Assembly (NCBI GenBank): GCA_027919835.1
Contig: JANVFP010000022.1
Location: 434,001 to 498,000 of the forward strand
DNA from: Lentinula raphanica
Lineage: Eukaryota; Basidiomycota; Agaricomycetes; Agaricales; Omphalotaceae
Length of the DNA stretch: 64,000 nt
Direction: 5' to 3'
Numbering within the stretch: the first letter of the stretch is position 1; the number at the start of each line of letters is the position of its first letter. Of this stretch, positions 24,301 through 36,033 are shown in pieces. The translations under genes were made by a program, and so were the position numbers. The notes beneath the pieces are model-generated. The model worked only from the letters and a program-made list of their open reading frames with translations, had not been told where the DNA came from and did no database searches.

Positions 24301-25731
24301 ACAGGCCGACGGCTCGTGTCAACCTCGTCTCTTGTATCATCTCGCTCAAGTATCAGAAGTACGTCGAGCAGCACAAGTTCCATATCGCCCCGTGCAGCTG
24401 CAGCCAGGCAAGCTGCTGTTACTGCGGCTCAACCTCGACCAAGGTCAGCTGCTTCAACACGCTCGACACTGTCTACGCGGTCTACGGTTTCCACAGCATC
24501 GAAGTCATCCAAAGTATCCACCTCCACTGTTCGGAAGCAAGCGAAAGCAGGGGGGCTTCAAGTCCCACCTGTACCGTTGCCAAGGCCTATCAGCGCAAGT
24601 ACGAGTGGTACTTCCACCACGTCCGGTACAAGTGATACCAGTGAATTCCACACTGCTCCGACCTCCGGCAGCGTCGTTGGTACACCTAGGCAACGTCAGC
24701 GGACCGTCAGTGCTACTTCTACCGGGAGTGTACGCAGCACACGTAGTACGAGGAGCACCGCGACCAATGCGACAGCAAACACTACAACTGGTCGAATCAA
24801 CAGTAAAGTGACTTCCACCAAACGGCCACCATCAGTCAATTCTATCACTCCGTCGGTCAAAAGCGCTAAAGGAGCTTCTCCCGCTGACAAAGCCCGCGCT
24901 CAGGCCAAAGCCGCCGTTTCTGCCGTAGCATCTTCCAAGAGTAAGACGCTATCAAAGAAGGGCTCGAGTGACACAATCAGAGGAGAGAAAACATCTGGCA
25001 CGAAATCTAACCAGAAAAATTCTACCGTACCTCCGGTACCTTCCGTTCCATCCACCTCCGCGTCCAGCTCTACTATTCCAACAGTGCCTGATCCTGGCCC
25101 GTCTCCCCCCGACGACGAATCACCCTTCCCCACTCACCTTGGAGCAACCTTGTCCATTGGTATCCCCTGCATTGTTTCCTCCAAGCGTAAGCGTTTCCGT
25201 GCTCTTGCTAGATATATAGGTGAGGTCGAAGGGGAGCTCGGCCCTTGGGTCGGCGTCGAGGTGCCTATAAATGATGAGAAGGGAAGGGATAAAGACGTGG
25301 TGATGGGTAACACAGAAGACTTGCGGCAATGGAATGACGGTACCTGGCGAGGCATTCGATATTTTGACATCACAAAGGGACCGCGTAATGGTGGAAGCGG
25401 TGGTACAGCAGAAGAATGGGGAGATAGTATGGATGATCGTGCTATGACAGGGAGTTCAAGACCTCGCCCAGGGCATGGCAATACTCCTTCATCATACACG
25501 TATTCAAAAGGGATGAAACGTCGTGTGGATCAATGGAGTGGGGATTCCTCTACAACGAGATACGGCACAACCTCGTCCAAGAGAATGCGTATGGGTATGA
25601 TGGCAAGAAGCGCAAGTCCGTCCATCAGTGATAGTGGACAAGGGAGTTATGGTGTAGAAAGTAGGGGATTGTTCGTCAGGCCACAGCAGGTTTTATATGT
25701 TGTGGATGCTATAGACGGTGGAGATCTTTAG
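21377..25731 (+). CDS. Large protein with BTB-like and CAP-Gly domains
   Basis: Three exons, 21377..21587, 21640..23706 and 23759..25731, give 1416 residues. Near residues 205-340 is a BTB/POZ-like region (RSRLYSDVKISLAV, STHRFILVSRSDYFRNLLF, LHFTLGYLYTGTL), with a Cys-rich patch CRCRQCARRAPR after it. The middle (about 780-1210) is a long disordered Ser/Thr/Arg-rich segment. The C-terminus from about 1218 holds a CAP-Gly domain (LGATLSIGIPCIVSSKRKRF, ARYIGEVEGELGPWVGVEVP, NDGTWRGIRYF, GLFVRPQQVLYV). CAP-Gly domains bind the EEY ends of tubulin and EB proteins, and Ser/Arg-rich linkers often bind microtubules, so a microtubule plus-end role is inferred. The usual GKNDG is replaced by WNDGT. 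All joins are in frame. Confidence 0.85.
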
Positions 25732-26368
25732 CTACGTCAATGTATATGCAAACGTTGGAATTTGCGGCGACATCCATTTTTATAGCAGGTACAGTAGTTG
25801 TCATTACCTTAACACATTCATTATGCTGCTTTTTCCATACCCCCATCTTCAGTTGTTTTCTTCAGGGTCTACCAGCCAAGTTCCAACCCAATCGTACAGT
25901 GACGCTCTTTTTCAGGACTTGATTTCGTCTCTTCTGTGGATACTGGTTAGCTTTCTCAAATCTTGTGTAGTTGGATTAGCAGTAATGATCATCGTTTTGA
26001 TGACATTCAAACTTAGACTCTTCTAGCCGCCAATTGACGCCAACATGGACGAAATTTCATTGAGTGCAGGAGGTACTACCCGTTCAATCGCTGGAAAGGC
26101 ACTTGAATAGCCATGAGCAACCTCAATCACCAATCGATGCTATTGCGAAGGCCGGTATCCGAGCAGCCATCGTAGCTTTACTGACTGCCACGATTGTCCT
26201 GGTAACAATGGCAGCAAAAAATGGGAGGAAGGTGTCTGCAGAAGTGAGCATCTGCACGGATATCTCGCCATCAGTGGTCAATTTCTTCGTTGGTTCCGAT
26301 CGTTACAAGGATAGATGACTACTACACTTGCATCGTCACCCCCTACTCCTCATGTTTGAAACATTCTC
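25732..26368. other. Intergenic region with two hydrophobic short frames
   Basis: About 640 bp. Short plus-strand frames near 25900..26026 (LISSLLWILVSFLKSC) and 26064..26318 (AAIVALLTATIVLVTM) each encode one hydrophobic helix. I could not build a gene from them; they may be remnants of a membrane protein. Confidence 0.35.
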
Positions 26369-28266
26369 TCAAGTTGTTGTGCAAGTTCCAAAAAGTGAAG
26401 CGGCGTTACCCGAAAGGTCAACGTTTTGACATTCGTAAGTAGTCTTGCCATCAGGACCCCTGCAGGAGAATGAGTGATTGACAATATCGGAACAGCACAA
26501 ACAGACTGACGAGAGATCGAAGCCGCTGACAGTGATATCACTGCAGCGACCATCAGGAGAGCAATCTAGTGAAGCCACCTGAGAACCTGAACCGGTACCA
26601 GAGATACTACCAACTCGCGTTGGTCAGCTATACGGACGAGGTTTGAAGTATACGTACTTGTTGAAGAATATATCTTGAATGAAGACGTTGGAAGGAAATT
26701 CCTCGCAGTCATCTGCTGATGTCTCATAGCACTTTGCACATTTAATTCAGCGCAGCTCAATCAGAGAGGAAAAATCACTCTCACCTGATCAATAACGACG
26801 GGATTGTCCACGTCACTGACTACAAAGTTCTGGAAAGTGATATTTTGCACCATCCCGCTCCCCACGTTATCTCCAGCAAAGGCTTTGATCCTTGCCCCGT
26901 TTTCCGCATCGGACATTTGTATATTGCTGAAAGCATCGCCGACATCAAATGAGGGATCAGTTGTAGGGGCCTGTTCGTACTTACATGGCAGTAACGTTTT
27001 GTACAATATCAAAAACGCCAGAAAATTGGCCGAGAGAGCTATGAAGTGTGAGCGTTTTGCATACGAACTCTGTAATAACCAGCGGTGGAACATACCCAAC
27101 CGAAATACCGCTGTTTGATGGACGCAATGAGCTTGTGTTATTTGTGTTAGAGATATCAATCAGCAGACTCACTGTGAACCAGTACAGTCCAGATTCGAAA
27201 CAAGGATGTTGGTAGAATCTGACACAGACAAGCCAGAGTGAAATCGTCATGGCAGCAGAAGGTATAAAATCAAGCGTTGCTCACTTGGTTTGAACGAGAC
27301 GCAATCATCGCCATTGTTGATGACTGAGTTTTCTATGGTCACCGAGTCGCTACGGTAGATGTCCCAGCCGTCCGTGTTTGAAATGAAGTTGTCGGACGTG
27401 GATCTCGCGGTAATTGTTATGTTGTTGAAGGTGACGTTTTGACACTCATTCACCTGAATATATTTGTATCAGCAAAGGTGGGACGACAAATAAGCCAAGG
27501 ACAGACAAGGTTGAACCACTCCGGACTGTTGATCATCTGGATATTCTCAACGAAGGCGTTGGTCGCTTGATTGAGAGTCAAGATTATAGGCCGGAGAAGA
27601 GATGAGTTGGAGGCACTAGTGTTGAGCCAATGAGACTACGAGAGGCGTTTTCAGTGAAAAGAGAACTTACAAGGCGTCATACCAAGCCTTAACGATGTCA
27701 GAGAAAATATTCAGGCTACTGAGATCTATTTCAATAGTCGATCTTTGCATACCTGTCCTGCCCCATCAAGAGTGCCACCACCGCTCAAGACGATGTTCTC
27801 TCCACCCAGTAGCCAGAAAGTTATCTGATCTTGGAATGTGATAGGAAAACCATTCTATAGCGAAACAGACCAAGTGAGCAATAGGATCAATATTACCGCA
27901 AGATTGCAACTATCGTACTTCAGACCAGTAGTCAATGTTAGGATTGAACCTAATTGTTCCTTGCAAGTCCTATGCGATACGAATGTGAGTCCCGCAAGCT
28001 CTCGAAAATCTTTCTCGAGAACTAACAATATTAAGATTCGACATTCCGGTCATGTCCAGACGAGTTTCGATATTGAGTGTGGTCCCTGCCGGTATCGTTA
28101 CCGTTTCACAGCTCGCAGCTGCAGCAAGGAACTGGGGTGCATCGTCTCCCGAGGAAGCAGTCAATTCACAAGACGCCTTCGTGTCTTGTTGAATGTTTTG
28201 AAGAACATGGGCTCCGGATTTTGTCAAATACGCCAGCAATCCAAGAAAGAGAATCGAATTATACAT
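26369..28266 (-). CDS. GH28 polygalacturonase-type pectinase
   Basis: Secreted glycoside hydrolase family 28 enzyme that cleaves pectin backbones; exo-polygalacturonase is the best guess. Thirteen minus-strand exons: 28027..28266, 27919..27969, 27753..27854, 27671..27687, 27507..27615, 27285..27453, 27173..27218, 27096..27110, 26985..27038, 26785..26926, 26658..26731, 26511..26606 and 26369..26459; 401 residues. I chose the ATG at 28266 because it starts directly at a signal peptide (MYNSILFLGLLAYLTKSG); an upstream ATG at 28314 would bury it. All four active-site motifs are present: NTDGWD (199-204), GDDC (221-224), the catalytic HGISVG (245-250) and RIK (280-282). The last intron could be retained in frame. 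One exon is 15 nt, another 17 nt. It lies in tandem with hexokinase. Confidence 0.9.
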
Positions 28267-28701
28267 CTTGGGGTATCGAAGAAGCCCGCTGGTGGATGGT
28301 AGTCCATCATCCATGGTAAGCCTATTTATGCATTATGCAGCCTGAATATGGAGCTCAGACGGACCGCCGGATTGGTTACATATCTTGAGGGAAGTATCTC
28401 CGAGAATAAGGAGCGGACCGTTTCCCAATCTACGTTGGCCTGTGTTCACGCGCGTAGTTATAATGCGCTGGCTAGCACTCGTGATTCAAATTGATGATGA
28501 GGTCGAAGAAAGAAGAGAACTGATAGCACGAACAAAATTAACGCGGTCACATGCAGTACCAGAAATTTCCCACGTATACTGTTCATTCTAAGGTAGCGAT
28601 TTTTGTATACAAAAACAATTTAAAAGCATCATACATACAAGGTGTATTTAGACAGTCCACATCAGCCCAATTTTTCATATATAGCTCAGAGTTAAGATGG
28701 G
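28267..28701. other. Intergenic region, GH28 promoter
   Basis: 435 bp between the hexokinase stop and the GH28 start, both minus strand. It should hold the GH28 promoter; a TATA-like ATAAATAG (minus strand) lies near 28322..28329, about 60 bp upstream of the chosen start. No gene seen. Confidence 0.45.
28322..28329 (-). promoter_or_regulatory. TATA-like box of the GH28 gene
   Basis: Reading ATAAATAG on the minus strand, about 60 bp before the predicted start codon at 28266. The spacing suits a core promoter in a strongly regulated secreted-enzyme gene; inferred from sequence only. Confidence 0.35.
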
Positions 28702-30854
28702 TTATACATGTGGATATAAACCCGCATCTCTCCTGGCCTTCGTCATGGCTAAGCGTTAGTTGAGAAGCATGAGGTCAGTGTGAAGCAGAGAGCAGTTTCG
28801 CACGACTGACCTGCGATGATAGCACTTCCAACACCACTTCCATCTTCAGCGTGAACAGTTTTGATGTTACTTGACATGGAATCAGTCATCCGTACAAGGT
28901 CACATCGTGGAAAGACTAACCGTCCTTTTTCTCCGAAAATATCAACCAGTCCTTCGTGTACTCGGTCAGCAAATCCTGGATATTTCTAGTGTGATATTGT
29001 AAGCTGAGTTTGACGTATGTAGACCCATTGCGCACATTATACAGCGATCCATCTGCACCGACCAGGCAGCCTTCATCCAGGTAGCCCATCTTCCCGACGA
29101 TCGCCGCAATACCACAAGCGCTCAAGCGGGCAGCCCTTCGTCCAATGAGCATTGCCAAGGCGCGGAAGAATTGTCGCTCGGCAAGTGTGGTCTCAACAGC
29201 AAAGAAATGCGTGAATATGCCAATGATCATCAACAATTCGTCGGTGGGGTCACTGTAGGAGATTGAAGCACTAAGAACGAAGGCCAGATGAATAGCATAT
29301 AACCGCCACGAACCTTTCCATCAAAGACAGGAAAGCGGTCTCAAATACGTATGGTGTCTCTAGCTTATAAGTTTCTTGTCCGAGGAAGAGAACACCCTCA
29401 TCAATTAGCTCGCATATCACCAGGCGAAGAATTTCTCCAAGATATCGTCCAGAAATGAGTTTCTATGTTGCCCTCTTATAAACTGAGGATCCCCGTCACA
29501 GTAACGACTAGTGCATACCTCAAAGGCCTGTTCGCCTGGTTTATTCGACGTTTCATCGACAATAATATCGTACTTTGTTCTCGGAAGATGCTCGTGTTCG
29601 AATGAATCAAAGGCACCCTGGATATGGTTAATGAAAAAACGACATAGACAGAGAAGGTAATTACCCATTCGCAGTTGATTGCCATTTGATCTTGCTTGTT
29701 GATTCCGAGTTCATTAATCTTCTCGATATTGCTGACGTCCTCCATGTACGCCGCGTTACATCCAGTGCCGAAAATCACCGCAATCTTGGTTTTGGGGTTG
29801 ACATAGTGAGACGCGATGAGAGTACCAGTAGTGTCATTGATGATTGCGGTCATTACGACTGGTATTTTCTATACATGCCCGGTTGAGATGACACCAAGGA
29901 GAAACAAAACAGGTTAACACACATATTTCTCGATGGACTGGCGGAACATCTCCGCGACATCCCGACCTTCTGTGTTTTTAGCACCGAAGCCTTTGGTCCA
30001 GCGAATGAGTTCGCCATGGTCGATTCGCGATTGATAGCATGGATAAGAGAACTACGGGAAGTCGATCAGCATTTCATATGCCTGGGAATGTTCTCCACGT
30101 ACGGTGAAGCCAAGAGGCAATAACTCGCCGGGCTTGAGAAGCGAGTTCCCGTCTTCGTCCGTGAAGTTTGTATCGATGAATGTTTTCAAACATTCCGCAC
30201 AGAAATCGAAGAGCTTTTGGCCTTCGTCTTGCTTTTGCTCTTCAGTCAGTCGGTACTTGGTCTGGGTCATTTCGAATTTCCCTTCACCCTGGAGGGTGAC
30301 GAGACAAACTCGAAGGTTTGTTCCACCTGAAAAGGGAGGTCAAGTCCAAGCCACTTGGAGACAAGCATTCAAATGAACCAAGATCCAGTGCGAGGAAATC
30401 GCCAGATTCCTTGCCAGTGGGCCAGCCGAATACGAACGTTGGGATCATAGGCTGGGAGTTCATGATTTAATGAGTTATCCTAGTATGCAATCAAAGCGAG
30501 AATTACTCACAACGACCTGTTTTGGTTTCTGTAAACCGAGTTCCAAGCTGTCCTTGAATGCTTCGACGATCATCCGCATCCTCTGAGGCGTCAAGGTGAA
30601 TCTTGATTGTCTATGAGTCATTGATTGAACTGAAGACCACACGATAAGACGAACAGGCTCTCGTATTTACGCAGATGGTCTGCCATTGTCCTAGAATCGA
30701 GCCAGATGAAAAGTGGGATAGCATTATGATTAAACAAAGTCTACTTCTTGGTGGCATGGGGAAGGTCCTCTTCCTCATGTGTTCTGGTGTGAATTGCCAT
30801 CGTTTGGCCAGTGGGCAGCGTAATGCTGCCGCTTCCACGACGAGATGCAACCAT
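28702..30854 (-). CDS. Hexokinase
   Basis: Cytosolic hexokinase that phosphorylates glucose, fructose or mannose with ATP. Thirteen exons: 30745..30854, 30655..30690, 30511..30601, 30379..30451, 30103..30326, 29923..30051, 29665..29868, 29519..29617, 29314..29462, 29036..29252, 28921..28985, 28811..28869 and 28702..28748; 500 residues, as in yeast Hxk1/2. Visible motifs are the phosphate loop LALDLGGTNLRV (about 100-110), the sugar-binding GFTFSYP (176-182), GTGCNAAYMED, QMAINCEWGAFDSF (282 on) and the adenosine-binding DGSGVGSAIIA near the end. A typical C-terminal tail follows. Glucokinase is possible, but the YESLFTLTPQRM opening fits hexokinase better. The gene is complete, and divergent from the gene at 31195. 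Confidence 0.93.
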
Positions 30855-31194
30855 TTTGAAAGTCGATGAGAGTGATAAGGGAAAGGGCTAGATGATGGCG
30901 CTAGTCAAAGCTCGGTTCAAAGACGTCACAAATAGAAAATTCACGCGCTCTTCTATCACGATTTTCCACAACACTCAAAATCCTACTACTCAGCCTCTCT
31001 CAATACGGTTGAATGATTATCGATTATCATTCATCAAATGCACTGCATTCAACCACCTATTCACTTACTCTGGACCGACCGACGACTCATCGAGGCAACG
31101 ACCGCAACCCGCCGTTCCAAAAGCATTCAATTTCCATCCACTCAGAAACAACCTACTCAAGTTCTCCCTCGATCTGGACGTACCCTTCACTCTC
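30855..31194. promoter_or_regulatory. Shared divergent promoter region, hexokinase side
   Basis: About 340 bp between the hexokinase start and the ATG I prefer for the plus-strand neighbour. The plus frame is open here and includes an ATG at 30892, but its composition is unlike the downstream protein. No TATA box is clear. Confidence 0.4.
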
Positions 31195-32880
31195 ATGTCT
31201 TCCTTGACGATACGTTGTGAACTTTCAAAAGACAGCGTCTGGAAAGCCCTCCAAACGCGAGCAGCACCTCATATTCAATCTGTAATCATTTTGCCTGCTC
31301 ACAGAGGTCTCTCAGAGCAACTCAGTGTCCCAGAGATTCTTCCACCTGGAATCCCATCTACGTCCAAAGCAGACATGAAGACTACAGACGAGCAGGCTTC
31401 GGTAGAACGGGATTTGATTGCAGCATTAAAGAAGATGAAGGGCTTGAAGCATTTTGCGTGGAGATCTGATACTGGGCCTGTTCTAGATCAGGAACTGTGG
31501 TCTACGCTCAAGACTCTGAGAGTTCCTTCCCTGAGGATCATCGACCATAAACCTTGTGACTTTGTTGGATTGTCAGGCCCCATCGAGTATCGCTCTATCT
31601 TCGAATCTCATGCTGTACGTGGTCTGAACCCCAAGTTCAAGCTAATTCACGACTGAATGTATAACTCTAGTTCTCCACTTTCACCCAACTCACGTCTTTG
31701 GAAATAGAGACAAGATTCCTCGCAGGACTTGATATCGAAGATGACAAGAAGTATCTATTGGTTTTGATCGAACTATTGCATGGCAATGCAAACTCCTTAG
31801 AGGTGGGGATAGTCATTGAAAATAGCTTCTTGCGGCTCACGCTTTCCATTAGGCTTTGTATCTTACTTTCCTCGACCCGGATGCGCTTGTCGACGTTTCC
31901 TTAATACTGTCTCGACTCACCTTCGGCCGTTTACGTGAAATCACGTTTCGACGAGCCTCCTGCACTCCACAATCGCTCTCCCGATTCCTTTCTTCTCATC
32001 CATCTATCGTTAGCTTATCACTGTCTCCATTCATGACTGGACGCCGCTGGGAGCAATTATCGCTGCCAAAAGACGCTTTACCAAATCTCATGCACCTCAA
32101 TTGCACTTCATACCATGCTGCGAAAATCTTGAATGACTCGCAGTCGCCGTCTCGTCCGCTGTTTTGCCTCACAGGCATTGACGTTAGACAAAACATCAAA
32201 CTTTCCGAATATTTCCCGGTAGACAAACAGGACGCATACACAGAGGACGAGGAGGTTCTGGATGTGGATCCATATGAAGCAAATAAGCTGATCATAGCTC
32301 CATGGAGGGACGAACTTTTCACCAAACTCAGATCGTCGAAATGCATCACGCATGTAGCGCTGGAAGAGAACGATGGCCCGAAGAGTGTAGACGTTTTGGC
32401 TAATCTGATGCCTCAGATTAGGTGGTTAGACGTCGGTCTTAGAAGAGAGGACTCGTCATCTGAGGTTCGTTCATGAGATAATACCGTCACAAGCTGACAT
32501 TCACATGGTGTGCTCACCAGGGATCATGGCCTGCAGTACTTTCCAAATTTCCTGAATTGCGTACATTGCATATGCGAGGCACTGGATTGTTCTTGGACTA
32601 CTTACCAGGACATAAGATGCTCAACGCTGAAGTCGAACACCGCATTCGAGACTTGACAAAAAGTTGCCAAAAGCTCATAGTGTACGAAGACTGGCATGAT
32701 TCGGTCATCATTCGTCGTCAAGAGAAGTTGTCGTTGGAGATAAAGCCACGAGTTGAACCCGAAGATCGATTGAAGGAGGGATTGTCATGGCCTTCGGAAA
32801 GCTTCGTTCGAGCCACAGTTCGAAAAGATGCAGGACCAAACCAGCCAGGTCCTGCTGTCCTTGATGCTCGTTTCAACTAA
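31195..32880 (+). CDS. RNI/F-box-like leucine-rich protein
   Basis: Four exons, 31195..31614, 31671..31802, 31853..32464 and 32521..32880, give 507 residues. The sequence has the irregular leucine-rich pattern of ribonuclease-inhibitor-like proteins common in agaricomycetes (GLKHFAWRSDTG, FTQLTSLEIETRFLAGL, PNLMHLNCTSYHAAKIL, PQIRWLDVGLRRED, FPELRTLHMRGTGLF), often paired with an F-box, though I see no convincing F-box here. The start at 31195 (MSSLTIRCELSKDSVWKALQ) was chosen because sequence before it is low in protein character; an ATG at 30892 stays in frame. Function unknown; a role in protein-protein recognition is inferred from the fold only. Confidence 0.65.
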
Positions 32881-33091
32881 TGAGTGCTGCTATAGCTTCC
32901 CTTCTCTTGTCTAGTTTTGAATGTATAGTCCTCCTTGAGGCTTGATGTTTGGTTTGAGCGGAATCGAAAAGATGATGATCGAGATTTTGACGTACTATAT
33001 AGAAAGAAAGGGGTCTTCGAATCACAATTATTGAAAGTTGCGCCACGTCGCGTCACGCTTCGAATTTGTACTCTATCCTTGACTTAGGACT

Positions 33092-34598
33092 ATGACTTTG
33101 CCAGTGTTCAAGATTGTTCCTACGACGCAGCAATATGACTGGGGCAAGATCGGCTCAAAATCCGCGGTAGCTCAGCTCGCCGTATCATCCAAAGTCAATC
33201 CAGATTTTGTGTTAGACGAAAGTAAGCCGTACGCGGAGGTAAGAATCGTAGTATCTTAAAGCGATATGTGACGACGAATGAACATCAGCTTTGGATGGGT
33301 ACTCATCCCACTTCTCCGTCTCATGTACCCACTTCACCACGGTCCACTTTATCATCTCATCTCAAATCGAATCCATCCCTTATCGGAGATCGTGTTGCAG
33401 AGAAATTCCCGAGTGCTAGAGAGGGAAATCTACCCTTCTTGTTCAAAGTACGTTCTTCAAAGCTCGCAATACCATGTCTACGATCTCCAATGGGTCGATT
33501 TTAATGCAGGTCCTCTCAATCGAAAAGGCGCTTAGCATACAAACCCATCCAGACAAGCAAACCGCACAAACACTTCACGAGCAATTGCCGCATATATACA
33601 AAGGTGCGCACGGTCAAAGGAGATAAACTCAGCGGAGTTATGGACTGAATGATGATGTGCACAGACGATAATCATAAACCAGAACTCGCCTTAGCCTTGA
33701 CGCCGTTCCGTGCACTATGCGGCTTCCAACCTCTTTCGGCCATCGCCAAGTATCTCTTCATCACACCCGAACTATCTGCCCTTATTCCAAAGACCATAAC
33801 CGAAACGTTCTTGTCGGTTTCTTCCGGTCCTAATTCCACCAGTCCTGAAGCCAAGGCTGCTATTAAAGATCTATTCTCTGCCCTAATGACTGCAGATGAG
33901 ACCTTAGTCAAAGGGCAGCTGGAAGCTTTAGTCCATCGATATCAGTCCCCGCCTCCCAAGGACGGCAGTATCGAAGAGCTTGTTTTACGGCTGAACAGCC
34001 AGTTCCCTGGTGACATCGGCGTGTTCTGTGCGTTCATTCTCAACTACATCACCCTCTCCCCAGGAGAAGCCATCTTTCTAGGAGCAGGAGAGCCTCATGC
34101 TTATGTTTCTGGAGGTAGGCCTCAGCGTGCGTGCTTTGTATTGCGGAGATCAGCTCAACGATCCCATCCGCAGACATCATCGAGTGTATGGCCAACTCAG
34201 ACAATGTCATTCGTGCTGGATTGACGCCGAAATTGAGGGATATCCCGAACCTTGTCTCGGGATTGACCTACGTGCCTGCGGAAGCCACGAAACATCGTGT
34301 CCAGCCTTCGCCTTTCCCTGTCTCTTCCACTGCTTCCCCTTCGATGCTATACGATCCTCCGATCCCAGAATTCTCTGTTGTACAGGTCGACCTCAAAGAT
34401 CAGGCCCGGGAGAGTCATCCACCTGTAAAAGGTCCAAGTCTGGTGGTGGTCACGAAGGGAAAGGGTGTGCTATCATGGAATGAAGGACAGGACACATTGC
34501 AGATCGAGAAGGGGGATGTAATCTTCATTGGTGCATACACAAGTGTGTTGTTTGAAGGAGAGGGTATGGTACTCTATCGCGCTTTCGTGGAAGCGTAG
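33092..34598 (+). CDS. PMI1: Mannose-6-phosphate isomerase
   Basis: Type I phosphomannose isomerase, a zinc enzyme interconverting fructose-6-phosphate and mannose-6-phosphate; it feeds GDP-mannose for glycosylation and cell-wall mannan. Exons 33092..33238, 33289..33447, 33510..33603, 33665..34114 and 34174..34598 give 424 residues, the usual length. The signature blocks are all there: QYDWGKIGSKSAVAQLA near the start, LWMGTHPTSPS, FLFKVLSIEKALSIQTHPDK (zinc ligands around 113-115) and GEAIFLGAGEPHAYVSG (about 266-282). The C-terminal cupin (WNEGQDTLQIEKGDVIFI) is complete. All introns are short GT-AG. Confidence 0.94.
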
Positions 34599-34925
34599 AA
34601 GCAGTGATTCGGAAGCGTAAGAGTCGTCCATCCTTTTCCGATCGATGAATCGACATTCTGATATGCATGAAATCAAGACTTAAATACAAGTTTGCATTCT
34701 GAAGAGTTTGGAAGATCGAGCCAGACCGTATAACGTCACGTACAGGTGAAAATTAGAACGTTTGATGAACAAAGTCTCTTGCTGCGTCATACTATCGTGA
34801 ACGTTGCACTACACTCTTCATGCTAGAGCCTCATGTCACTCGTGAGCTACATAGTACTTGAGCTTGGGATTTTCTGCTCTACCGCATCCCCAAACCTAAA
34901 CAGCCTTCATTAATTGAAGCCAAAG
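34599..34925. other. Intergenic region, PMI1 to BTB gene
   Basis: 327 bp between two plus-strand genes. No structure or motif seen. Confidence 0.4.
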
Positions 34926-35948
34926 ATGTTCTCCGATATAGGCTCTCCGACCACCAGCTTCGGGTTAAACCGTAGTTTTGCCAGTCGCGCAGCTAGTCCA
35001 AAATCTTTCCATTTCTCTAGTATCGTGGGAGGACCGACGCTAGTTCTACCAATAGAGCCTCCCTCAAACCCAGAGAGAGCCCACAAGCCAAACAATCCTT
35101 CCTCGGTATTGTCTCCCATAATCACCAAGGCTACGGAATTCGAATCCCTGCGTGGCAAATATTATCTCGAACATCCGATGCCAATTGTATCGTTTGTGGT
35201 ACGCGTTTTGTCTCTCCTTTGATGAATGACAGGGAGTATCAAGTGCTTTAATTTCATAGATTCAAGGACGTCTATACAAAGTCCATCGTTATTTTCTAGA
35301 GAGAGATTCTCTTTTCATGCGCGGTGCATTATCGACTATTCAGGGTCTTCAGGGTCAGCCGATTGAACTACATGGCGTCACAAGTCGAGAATTCGAAAGT
35401 CTCCTAGATTTCCTTTACGAAGGGCAAGTGAGGCTAATCCAACGAGTGAGTTGAACGCTGACGGCCTCCATAGAATGTATCGAAGTAACGCTGATGCAGT
35501 CCCTGTCTCTGAATGGATCAACCTGCTTGGCGCTGCATCTGCACTCAAGTTTGACAGAGCCAGGGAACACGCCATCACTGCGATTGACAACGCTTCCAAA
35601 CGTCCAGAGGCGATTGAATTGATAATTCTGGCAGAGAAATACGGAATCACAAAGTGGTTGCGTCCAGCGTATGTTTCGATATGCAAACGTGCAGAACCTC
35701 TGCAGTTGAATGAAGCAGAGAGGATTGGATTGGATAAAGTGGTGAAACTGACTCAGGCTCGAGAAGAATTCTTGAAGGAGACTCTTGGTGCAAACGGCCT
35801 CCGGGCTGTTTCTCCGCTGCCTAGTCCTTATCCATGGCCTCCCAGTAATCGGGCGCAAGACATCATTGAGCGAACGCCTACGCCAGCTGCCATCCTGGAA
35901 GCAGCAAGAATAATCGACAGTGTTTTCTTCTCTTCGGATATCAACTGA
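34926..35948 (+). CDS. BTB/POZ domain protein
   Basis: Three exons, 34926..35198, 35260..35423 and 35474..35948, give 303 residues. Residues about 80-190 form a BTB/POZ fold: YYLEHPMPIVSFVIQGRLYK, VHRYFLERDSLFMRGAL, ELHGVTSREFESLLDFLYEG and EWINLLGAASALKFDRARE. This type is a large family in agaricomycetes, sometimes acting as Cullin-3 adaptors, though the target is unknown. The N-terminal 75 residues are Ser/Pro-rich. The second intron (35424..35473) begins with GCAAGT rather than GT; the only alternative GT in that spot leads to a stop codon. ATG 34926 is the first in frame. Confidence 0.8.
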
Positions 35949-36033
35949 CGAGTTCATTGACCGAGCATGTATGTAGTAGTATCATATTCTGCAAAAGGAT
36001 AGCGGTAGTAAGCAGTACAGGAAGTGGGCCAAG

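Noticed and set aside
30892..31194. Upstream in-frame extension of the leucine-rich gene
   Set aside because: Sequence has low protein character and would leave only 37 bp for two divergent genes; the ATG at 31195 is preferred.
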